From assembly GCF_001426705.1 (NCBI RefSeq), contig NZ_LMFC01000002.1, positions 102,558-166,557 on the forward strand: DNA of 64,000 bases, given 5' to 3'. A program made the position numbers and the translations under genes. Below the pieces are notes generated by a model, which did no database searches, was not told where the DNA came from, and saw only the letters and a list, made by a program, of their open reading frames with translations. Shown one piece after another: positions 21,415-29,800 of the stretch. This DNA is from Cellulomonas sp. Root485. Its GTDB lineage: Bacteria > Actinomycetota > Actinomycetes > Actinomycetales > Cellulomonadaceae. Every line of letters begins with the position of its first letter. Position 1 is the first letter of the stretch.

Positions 21415-21654
21415 TCAGGGCATGCGGCCTGCCGAGGAGCCTTGGAGCGCATCAGCGAGGAGCGCCGTGGCGGTAACGCTGACGGGGCGACCCGTCGCGT
21501 TCGCGCGATCGAACAACAGGCGTGCCAAGTAGGCCGGAATTCGTATCTCGACGCGGACGAGTTCCTCAGGCCGGTAGAGGCGGTTACGAGAAGACGGCCG
21601 ACCCGCCCGGGCTGGCGCTACGTGAACGGGAGCGGGGCTTGTGGTCTCGGGCAC
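21415..21654 (-). CDS. Small ribbon-helix-helix-like protein
   Basis: 79 aa from GTG 21654. The N-terminus is Pro/Ala/Arg-rich. The C-terminal half, VRVEIRIPAYLARLLFDRAN followed by a helix ending in TALLADALQG, has the strand-helix-helix pattern of RHH DNA-binding or relaxosome accessory proteins. It lies upstream of the recombinase/transposase pair on the same strand. Ribosome binding site is weak. Moderate confidence that it is a gene; its role is inference. Confidence 0.45.
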   Translation of the reverse strand: MPETTSPAPVHVAPARAGRPSSRNRLYRPEELVRVEIRIPAYLARLLFDRANATGRPVSVTATALLADALQGSSAGRMP

Positions 21655-21860
21655 GACGCTTACCCTTCAGATTTTGTCCGCTGCAGGGCGATCTCCCAGC
21701 AGCGACCGGAGTAGCAGTCCGGTGTCACCCCGGATGGCAGGTCCGGGCGAGCAAAATCTTCCAGGCAGGACATTCCCAGGTTAGGTGCCTCACCCGGGCG
21801 ATCCCAGCGACTCGCCCAAGGCTTCGCTACCAACTTGTTAGCCCCGCCGATGTCGATGTA

Positions 21861-21890
21861 TTTGGCAGATCCCGAAGAACTCCTGCCAAA
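21861..21890 (-). terminator. Hairpin after the cytosine methyltransferase gene
   Basis: Arms TTTGGCAG (21861-21868) and CTGCCAAA (21883-21890) pair perfectly, starting 10 bases past the methyltransferase stop codon. Confidence 0.5.
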
Positions 21891-21899
21891 GCTTTCGGA

Positions 21900-23045
21900 C
21901 TACGGCTTGGGGGCGGCGGGGTTTCCAAACACGTCGCCGGCGATGAGCCGAGCCACGAGCGTCGACGCGAGGGCCGGGGGAACCGCATTGCCGATGATGA
22001 CCGCCAGTTGAGTCCTGGTCACCGCAGAGTCGAACGCGAAGTAGTCGGGGAAACCCTGGATCCGTGCGGCCTCGTGCGGCGTCAGGGTGCGACAGAGGGA
22101 TGGGTGCATGAACCTTCCCTGTCCCAGGCTGCCGAACCCGCTCGTGATCGTCTGCGCGGGTTCCTTCCACTTCAGGCGCCCGTACATGGAGACGTACGAG
22201 TGCTCGCCCTGGTGGCACAGCGGCCGGAGGCGGTTCGGGAGGTCGTGCTCATCGTTCTCGATCAGCCACTGCATCCGTGCCAAGTTCTCCGCGCTCGGAC
22301 GCGAAGGCGTGTCGACCCACGAGGTGGACGCCTTCTTCTCCAGGTCGCCGATCGCCCATCGGAGGTCTCGCGACTTCTCGGTGCCGGCGTCAAGCACCGA
22401 AGCCAAGTCGAAGTCCTCATCGACGAGCTCATTTCGCACGCCCAACAAGACGTGACGGCGCCGCTTCTGGGGAACGCCGAGACGAACGAGCTCGACGATC
22501 GAGTTCGTCACCGTGTAGCCGGCGGAGGTGAGCGCCTTGCTGGCCCGGTCCACAACACCCTCGGAGTCGTGGACGACGGCCGGCACGTTCTCGATGAGGA
22601 CGACCTTCGGGCGGAGTACCTCAGCCGCACGAGCCATTCTCAGGTAGAAGCGGTTCTTGGGGTCATCGCGGCGGGTGTGGTTGTTGAGGCTGCTGTGGCC
22701 TTGGCACGGTGGACCGCCAACCAGGATGTCCAGCGAGCCCACGGAGCGGGCAGCCGAAAGTTCGTTAGCGGTCGGCTCGCCCCCGAGGTCACCGTCGAAG
22801 ATAGTCTCAACGGCGGCCACCTGGGTCTTCGCCGATGGGAAGTTCGCTTTGTACGCCCGGATGGCCGCATCTTCGAAGTCGACGGCGAGACGAACGTCCA
22901 CGGCGAAACCACTCGCGTTCGCCGCCTCGGCTGTGCCGAGAGTCAGGCCTCCGCACCCGGCGAACAGGTCGACCACGGAGAGAGTTCTCGCTCCACTCTC
23001 GAACGCGGGCCGCTGCCTGCGACGGAGTGGGTGCACCGTCGACAA
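21900..23045 (-). CDS. DNA (cytosine-5-)-methyltransferase
   Basis: 381-aa type II-like C5 methyltransferase that transfers a methyl group from SAM to cytosine in an unknown recognition site. Motifs: I DLFAGCGGLTLG (26-37), IV GGPPCQG with catalytic Cys113, VI ENV (151-153), VIII VPQKRRR, target-recognition region about 230-300, IX RTLTPHEAARIQGFP, X IGNAVPP. The start is TTG at 23045 after GGGAG; GTG 23036 is an alternative. It follows vsr by 92 bp on the same strand and is divergent from the Dpt-like operon. No type II endonuclease gene is adjacent, so the restriction partner may be the divergent operon. Confidence 0.93.
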   Translation of the reverse strand: MSTVHPLRRRQRPAFESGARTLSVVDLFAGCGGLTLGTAEAANASGFAVDVRLAVDFEDAAIRAYKANFPSAKTQVAAVETIFDGDLGGEPTANELSAARSVGSLDILVGGPPCQGHSSLNNHTRRDDPKNRFYLRMARAAEVLRPKVVLIENVPAVVHDSEGVVDRASKALTSAGYTVTNSIVELVRLGVPQKRRRHVLLGVRNELVDEDFDLASVLDAGTEKSRDLRWAIGDLEKKASTSWVDTPSRPSAENLARMQWLIENDEHDLPNRLRPLCHQGEHSYVSMYGRLKWKEPAQTITSGFGSLGQGRFMHPSLCRTLTPHEAARIQGFPDYFAFDSAVTRTQLAVIIGNAVPPALASTLVARLIAGDVFGNPAAPKP

Positions 23046-23137
23046 CGAACATCACTCCCTGACGGCTGCGCGAGGTTGGACCAGTCCAACTTCCGAGCGT
23101 ACTCGAGCGCGCTGACACCGTGTGCGACTCGCTCAGG

Positions 23138-23554
23138 TCATCGTGCTCCGGTCCTGGATGAGACCAGGTCTGCCGCCGCTGATACGTCCGCCTTGATCTC
23201 ACACTCCCACACTCTGACTCCCGTCCAGCCAGCCGCAGACGCGAGCTCGAGCGCACGGGCGTCACGCGCACGGTTCGCATCGATCTTGGCTTCCCACAGC
23301 GCGACGTTCGGCCCTGTCCTGGGAGTCCACGTGTGGCTCTTGTGCCCGTGCCAGAAGCATCCGTCGACCCACACCGCGAGCCGGTGGCGGGGTAGGACGA
23401 GATCCGGGTTGCATCCTCGTCCCAAGGAGACGTGCAGTCGGAATCGCAACCCTCGTCTGTGCAGTTCGCGCCGCAGCGCCAGCTCTGGAGCGGTGTTTCG
23501 AGACGAGCGCCCGCGGAGGTGCCGGCCCTTGTCGGTGCTCACCCACCTGTCCAC
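23138..23554 (-). CDS. vsr: Very short patch repair endonuclease Vsr
   Basis: 138-aa endonuclease that nicks 5' of the T in T:G mismatches left by deamination of 5-methylcytosine. Family features: NTAPELALRRELHRRGLRFRLH, NPDLVLPRHRLAVWVDGCFWHGH (catalytic Asp and zinc/histidine region) and a WEAKIDANRARD segment. GTG 23554 has GGAGG four bases upstream. Its pairing with the downstream C5 methyltransferase is the normal repair partnership and shows that the methylation is probably active. Confidence 0.93.
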   Translation of the reverse strand: MDRWVSTDKGRHLRGRSSRNTAPELALRRELHRRGLRFRLHVSLGRGCNPDLVLPRHRLAVWVDGCFWHGHKSHTWTPRTGPNVALWEAKIDANRARDARALELASAAGWTGVRVWECEIKADVSAAADLVSSRTGAR

Positions 23555-23716
23555 GTGACCTCCGGCCCGACGCAGGCGTGCTCCACCTGTCTCGCCAATT
23601 CTGATTCATCCGCGTTCGTGCCGCGACGTCCCATGGCCGGGTCGAGTAGATCGGTCGCACCCTCACGGTAGGTTCCATTCCAGACGAAGGAACGGTCGGC
23701 GGGGGGACGAACAGCG
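23555..23716. promoter_or_regulatory. Divergent promoter region between vsr-methyltransferase and the Dpt-like operon
   Basis: A 162-bp gap with starts facing outward on both sides, so it must hold both promoters. No clear -10/-35 pair or operator could be assigned with confidence. Confidence 0.4.
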
Positions 23717-25483
23717 ATGGCGCTCGAGGTCAACATTCACGTGAGTCGCCTGCGGCGATTCCAGCCATTCCAACCCGACAGTGCGGAACTCATCTACGAA
23801 CAGACCGACCCGAACGAGCCGTCGTTCCGTGTCGCGACCCTCAGCTACCTCGAGCAGTTGATCGAGGTGCCCGAGACTCGTCTGATCGTCCTGACGGGCG
23901 ACGCAGGCCACGGCAAGACCAGCCTCTGCGCTCGACTGCTCGAGGAGCTGGGCAGAACGCCCGCAGAGGCGGCTGAAGCTGTTCGCCTACTCGGAGACGC
24001 CTCCGCGCCAGCCGCCTACACCAAGGCCGGTCGGCCGCTCTCGCTCCTAGTCGATCTCAGCGCACTTGAGACCGATCCCGCTTCGGAGCTGCTGGTCAAA
24101 CTGCTCGACTCGCCCGACGACGGCGTCGCCATCGTCTGCGCCAACGAAGGTCATCTGAGAAGCTCCGTCGCCGCTGACGAGTCCGGCCGGGTGAAGGTGA
24201 TCACGCAGACCCTTGAGGCCGGAATTGAGCACGGCACGGTCGCCAACGCGGACCTGACCGTCCACGTGATCAACCTGAACTACCAGTCAGTCGCACCAGA
24301 CGCCGCTGGTGGGCTGGTGGACTGGGCGGTGCACACGTGGGGCGCTGACCGCAGACGGTGGCGCGCCTGCCAGCGGTGCGACGCTCGTGCTGTCTGCCCG
24401 ATCTTCGCCAACCACCAGGCACTGGCCGACGACGGACGCGGTACGGAGCGACAGGCCGCCTTCCGTCACGTCTTCAGCACAGCGGAACTCACCGGTGCGG
24501 TCGTAACCACCCGGCAAGCTCTGGCGTTGACCGCACATTCCATCAGCGGCGGTCTCGTCTGCGAAGACGTCCACAAGCGATACCGCCGCGATGACTTGGA
24601 TCGATCCTGGCAGTTCCCCTACCTATACCACCAGGCACTCTTCGGGGACCGCCTCACGCCGCAGAAGCGACGGCAGGTGCCCGCATTCCAGGCGATCAGG
24701 CGCCTCGACCCGGGCAGGACAGCACTGCGGTGGGTCGACGACACCCTGGATGCGGAGACCGCGAACGCGTCGTTCCTCCCCCCTGTGCCTTCCGGCGACG
24801 AAGGCAGCCCAAAGTCTCGAACTGCCGCTCAGCGCGAGTCGGAGCTCCTGCGATCAGCGATCGTCTTCCTGCGCCGCCTCGACTACTTCGAAGGGACGAG
24901 GCACAACCGACTGAGCCGACTCGGCCTCGAATCGGGCGACGAGTTCCTAGCAGTGAACAAGGGCACTCGCGAGGGTCTCGTCAGAGTGCGCGACGCACTG
25001 CTTCGCGGCCTCGAAGCCGTCCAAGGAGTCCATCGAGCTGGAGACTCTCCGGACTTCCTGGTCCTAGACCCTGCATTCTTCTCTCATCGCAGTCGAGCGG
25101 CTGTGATCGCCAAGCGGATCCAAGGCAAGAGCGTCGAGATCGTCTCGCAGAACCAGCAATGGATCGCGACCGGAACGCTGCAGCCACACCTTCCTCTCGC
25201 AGTGGAATGGGCGAGCCGATCTGTCTACGTCCGCCTGCCGGGAGCGGACGGGAGCGTGGTTCCTGTCCAGCTCGACCTCATGCGATTCGAACTGTTGATC
25301 CGCTGGGCAGCCGGGCTGAGCAGTCGCGGCCAGCACGAGGCCGAGATACGCAGTCTCACCAGCGCGCTGGCTGCCCTGGCGCCGAACGCGGGCGTCGACG
25401 ACGACATCGGCGTTCTCGTCGGCGGCGAGCGCCGGACCCTCACGATCGACGTGGGCGATCGCATCAGGTCTGGGGGTGCGTAA
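23717..25483 (+). CDS. P-loop ATPase, DptF-like (first gene of a putative restriction operon)
   Basis: 588 aa. Walker A GDAGHGKTS at 61-69, then an acidic/hydrophobic strand LSLLVDLSALE and VAIVCANEGHLR, and a zinc-knuckle-like CQRCDARAVCP at about 218-229 followed by a helical C-terminal region. This order (P-loop, CxxC...CP) and the length agree with DptF of phosphorothioation-dependent restriction, as I recall that family. ATG 23717 has only a weak GGGGGGA upstream. The stop shares a base with the next start (TAATG). Function as a DNA-damage or restriction ATPase is inferred from operon layout. Confidence 0.7.
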   Translation: MALEVNIHVSRLRRFQPFQPDSAELIYEQTDPNEPSFRVATLSYLEQLIEVPETRLIVLTGDAGHGKTSLCARLLEELGRTPAEAAEAVRLLGDASAPAAYTKAGRPLSLLVDLSALETDPASELLVKLLDSPDDGVAIVCANEGHLRSSVAADESGRVKVITQTLEAGIEHGTVANADLTVHVINLNYQSVAPDAAGGLVDWAVHTWGADRRRWRACQRCDARAVCPIFANHQALADDGRGTERQAAFRHVFSTAELTGAVVTTRQALALTAHSISGGLVCEDVHKRYRRDDLDRSWQFPYLYHQALFGDRLTPQKRRQVPAFQAIRRLDPGRTALRWVDDTLDAETANASFLPPVPSGDEGSPKSRTAAQRESELLRSAIVFLRRLDYFEGTRHNRLSRLGLESGDEFLAVNKGTREGLVRVRDALLRGLEAVQGVHRAGDSPDFLVLDPAFFSHRSRAAVIAKRIQGKSVEIVSQNQQWIATGTLQPHLPLAVEWASRSVYVRLPGADGSVVPVQLDLMRFELLIRWAAGLSSRGQHEAEIRSLTSALAALAPNAGVDDDIGVLVGGERRTLTIDVGDRIRSGGA

Positions 25484-26835
25484 TGGCTACGGGGCACGAT
25501 CGAGGCGGCGCTTCACTGGTTCAAGAGTTGTTCGGCGTGAACGTCCAGGAGCAGGGTCGCGGGTTCTACGTCTCGCTGGAACTGTTGGCCATTGCGCGTG
25601 GCGTAGTGCTGCTCGACCCCGCCCAGTTGCTCGCTCCGACGAGCGGCACAGTGAGTTACGTGCGCGCCTCACACGATCTCGCTAGGCGGATCGCGGTCGG
25701 CGAAGAACTGCCGCCCGAGACGCTCGACTCCGCGGTGCAAGGGGATGCAGCCTACGAAACGCTGTCTGCGCTCCTGTCGTCCCTGCTGGTGGAAGTTCCA
25801 GGGCGGCGGCGCACGCCGCGTTGGTTCTCGTCGCACTTCTACCCGTTCGTCGGCGAACTGGTCCACTACGACGCGGTCCAGCGACGGGGCACTCCGTCGA
25901 TCGAGCGTTATGTCTTTCGCGACGGTGGTGGGTGGGCTTACCACGTTCTGCGCTCCGATCCGGAGGCTCCGCGACGAATGGAGACCCGCGACGGGCTCGC
26001 CTCGCTCGTCGGAGACAGTGGCAGTCCGCTCGGACGAGTCGCTGCAGCGCTGCAGTCACACGACACGGCCCGGCCGTCCGAGTTCGCCGACGAGTCGGAA
26101 GCAGAGAGTGAACCGAGAGACGCAGACAGTCCGTGGCCGGAGCTGCTCAGGCGTGGCGTCCACTACATCGTCACTCGTTCCCAGGTACCTCAAGCGAAGA
26201 GGACCGAGAGTCTCATGCACTGGGTGCCGTACTGCCTGGCGCGCCATCAACTGCATCTTGCACGAAGGGCGCTCGGTGAACCGGACGCGGTGATCCTGCT
26301 CGACGCGAGCCGCGATGCCAACCCGCTTCGGCGACGCTCGCAGGAGAGCCTCGAGAGGTTTCGCTGGGATATCGCGCGAGCGCTCACGGAGCGGGCCTCC
26401 GAGCACCACCGCGCGGCCAGCGAAAGGGGAGACGTCGAACAGGCCGAGCGCTGGGCGAAGTTCGCTCAACCAAACGCGAACATCACGAAGTCGCCTCGAG
26501 CCTTCTTCTCGGAGACTCTGGCCGCTGTGGGCGCCCTCAACTCCACCAGCGGTCGAAGGCACTTCACCTTTAAGCCTCCAATGCTCGAGGCGCTCGTGGC
26601 CGCGCTCCTCAAGCCGGGTGAGGAGGTCGAGTTCTACCGGTTCTGCCAACGTCTGCACGCCGAACTCGGGCTCATCGTCGATGACCGGACGGCGCGTACT
26701 GCCGGGTTGACCACCGACATCGACGCGGGGGTGTTCGCGCTCAACGCAGATGCCTTCAAAGCTCGACTCGCATCGGCCGGCCTGCTGACTCACTACTCCG
26801 ACGCGACGAGCATCATTCATGGGGAGCCGAGATGA
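25483..26835 (+). CDS. Uncharacterised protein, DptG-like by position and size
   Basis: 450 aa with no catalytic motif that I recognise. The sequence is globular and Arg/Glu-rich: SLVQELFGVNVQEQGRGFYV at the N-terminus, a variable acidic stretch around 200-220 (ADESEAESEPRDAD), then a helical region with ERFRWDIARALTERASEHHR and FTFKPPMLEALVAALL. It is flanked by overlaps on both sides (TAATG upstream, ATGA downstream), so all three proteins are probably made in fixed ratio. In dptFGH operons the middle gene is also a ~430-450-aa protein of unknown fold. Assignment is by context. Confidence 0.6.
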   Translation: MATGHDRGGASLVQELFGVNVQEQGRGFYVSLELLAIARGVVLLDPAQLLAPTSGTVSYVRASHDLARRIAVGEELPPETLDSAVQGDAAYETLSALLSSLLVEVPGRRRTPRWFSSHFYPFVGELVHYDAVQRRGTPSIERYVFRDGGGWAYHVLRSDPEAPRRMETRDGLASLVGDSGSPLGRVAAALQSHDTARPSEFADESEAESEPRDADSPWPELLRRGVHYIVTRSQVPQAKRTESLMHWVPYCLARHQLHLARRALGEPDAVILLDASRDANPLRRRSQESLERFRWDIARALTERASEHHRAASERGDVEQAERWAKFAQPNANITKSPRAFFSETLAAVGALNSTSGRRHFTFKPPMLEALVAALLKPGEEVEFYRFCQRLHAELGLIVDDRTARTAGLTTDIDAGVFALNADAFKARLASAGLLTHYSDATSIIHGEPR

Positions 26836-29800
26836 CGCCGGGCGTTGCTGAAGTCGTCGGAGCGGTCGTCGCGACTGTGGCCTGGGAGTCCCTGCTGACA
26901 ACGGCCCCCGGTCCGAGGCCTGCGTTGCGCGTGGCGGGATTCGCGAACGAAGAGGTTGTCGCCGCGCTGACTGCGTTGGAGAGGCTGGATCGCGAGCGAG
27001 GCGCCTCCGGCCTGGTCATCAAGGTCGGAACCAGACTCCCTGTCCCAGGCATCCCGACCGACTACCTCCTACACGAGGGCCAGACGCTCACGTACTGGCG
27101 CAACCAGAACGTGAGAGCGATCGTGCTGTTCGACTGGGATGCGCAGCGAGACGAGGAAGGCCTGGCGGCAGTCAATCGTCTCGACGACATGAGTCTGCTG
27201 AACGAGGAGGCTGGGGACGACAACGGACGCTTCGAGCTGGTCAACCGCGCAGCCTGGGAATTCGCTGGTGGCTCCGGGGAGCCTCCGAGTCACCTGGCTT
27301 CTGTTCTGAGCGTGGTCCGAGAAGCTGTCGGCGCGAACGGCCGGCTCTCGCTACGCCGCTGGACGGGGTACGTCATCGCATCGTGCCTCGAAGTTCAGCG
27401 GGCCCCCTTGCGCACTCCCGACGTGGTGGAGCGTGCCGCGGCAGAGAGCCTCCGCGAACTCGATCTCTTCCCCGACGTCGACTTGTTCGTGAGCCCCGCC
27501 GCAGCACGCTCTCGGCTGGCCAGAAACGGTCACGTGAGCCAGGGCAACCAGCCCACTGGGTCGTTCATCTCAGATGACGATGTGCTCGACCGTATCGCCA
27601 CTGCCGAACTGTCGTCGGCCGCACTGGACCGGTTCGGGCTCGCCGACCCGGAGGCGCGCGAGCGAATGCGTCAAGTGGTCCGGGGCGGGGGCGCCAACGC
27701 ACGCGCTGGACTGGACCTCAGCCTGTGGCTCGAGCTGTTCGAACGACGTGCAGAGCGCGCGGGGCTGGGACAGCAAGTCAGAGCCTCGATCGCTACTCAG
27801 GCCGAACCCCGGCTTCCCGAGTTCGACGAGCTCGAGGTGGAGGCAGGTCTCGATCACAGTGAGCAGAGAGCTGCCGAGCAGCTCCTCCGCGCTGAACCAC
27901 CCGAGGCCCTGCGGCCGCTCATCGAAACCCTGCCCGCTGCGCTGCGCCGGCGTGTGGAGAAGGTTGCCTTTCCCGATTCTCAGATCGAACCGGACCCGCT
28001 GCGGGCTCTGCTCCATGCGCTGAGTGTTCTCGATGACGGCTCGGATGCTGCGGCAGAGCTTCGTTTCGAAGGGCCAGACGAAGTCGGAACCTGGTCGAGG
28101 TGGCTCTTCGCGTTCCTGTACGGCCCAACCCTCGCTGGTGTTCGGGAACGGGCGGAGGAGGGGCGGCTGACACTCCGCGTGCAGGACGCGCTGCTGGGTT
28201 CCATCGCTAGACCCGAACTGGTCGATGACAGCGATTTCGACGCATCATCGGCGTGGGCGCCGCTCCGACTCGTCGTGTCCATCTCGGACGTCGGGGTCCG
28301 CCGGTTCCGATGGGACCCGTTGGCCACCCCAGGACTGACTGCCTTCGCTGCCTTGGTCGTCGGATACTCGGTGGTCCCAGGCGAACAGTTCGACGGCGAC
28401 CTCGAAGCGTTCTTCGAAGGGCTCAACGATCCCCGGGAATGGGAGCGGCAGGTCCACGCGACCAGGTCTGGCCCGGTCTCGGATCGACTGGCGGAGCTCA
28501 GATCCACACACCTTGGAAGCTGGAACGCTGGTATCGATGCGGACTCGCTCGATCAGTACCTCGCCGAGTGGGAACCGATCCTCAACGACGCCCGACAGAC
28601 TCTCGTGCCGGCGAACGCGCCGAACGAAGACCTGGCAGCAGTGGTCCTCACCGACGTTCTCCAGCTGAGTCAGAGTCGTCTGGTCATGCTCGCGACGCAC
28701 CCTTTGCGCCTACGCTGGCTCGCGCGACACCTGCGACGAATGTCGAAACTCCTGGTTCAGTGTTTGGCAACCGGACTCGACCTGAACCAGGAGAACAACG
28801 AGCTCTTCTTCGAGTGGCTGCAGCGTGTGTCGCCGCATCGGACGCCACCCCTCATCGTCGGTCCAGACGAGATCGTCGCGATCGCCGTTCGTGAATCAGG
28901 CGGACACGAGGAGTACGTTCCGCTGCGTCAGAACGGGCGAGAGTCGCGAGACTGGCTCGCCGCTGTCGATGACGCGGCTATCGAGGAGCTCGTCAAGGTC
29001 ATCGCCTCCTACGTGGAGACCTATCCTCACAAGTTGGACGGACTGTCGCTCCTCCTCCTCGACCGTGACGGGTCCCCTCGACTGCCACTCCGGCTAGCAC
29101 GGAGGATCAGGGCCAGAGTCCCGAGGATCCGCTTCGAACTCCTCGTTCTCACGCATCCTGCGGGGCATCACGACATCATTCGAGCGTTCGACGCGGAGTT
29201 CGTCGACGACGAAGTGGGCGAAGAGCGCCTCCTGCCGGACGTGCAACTCGTCCTCCAGGACTGGGTGCCCGACACCGACCCGAATCTCGAGTCATACCGG
29301 GACCGCGTTGATCTTGCCCTGGCGCCCGCGCTGTTCGGCACGCGGACCACGCTCAACCAGAAGACGAGAGACGCATCGGCCGGAATTTCGGGTTCGTACG
29401 ACCCGTGGCTGCATCGATCCACGCACGACATCGAAGAGAGCAGCCAGAACGTCGTCCGCGCCATGCTTCCTGGACAGCGAGATCCCCTGCTCGAAACCTG
29501 GTCGACCTTGTGCGTTCGGCACGACGCGCACTCAGCCGTCGCACCGCAGGCGATTTCGAACACCGACTACTTCGAGATGCAGGTGAGGTTCGACCGTCAT
29601 CAGAAGCTCTTTCGGGAACTGCATCACGTAGCTCACTGGGTCGTGACCCTCGACGCCTTCATCGGGCGTGATCAGATCGATGCGCTCGACGACAAGCCAG
29701 ACGTCATCCTGGTGCGGCCAGGGGTAGGGAAGAACGAGGCCTACACACTCATCGTCAGCTCCGCCACGGGACGACGGTTCGTGGTCCAGCGCCTCGAGCG

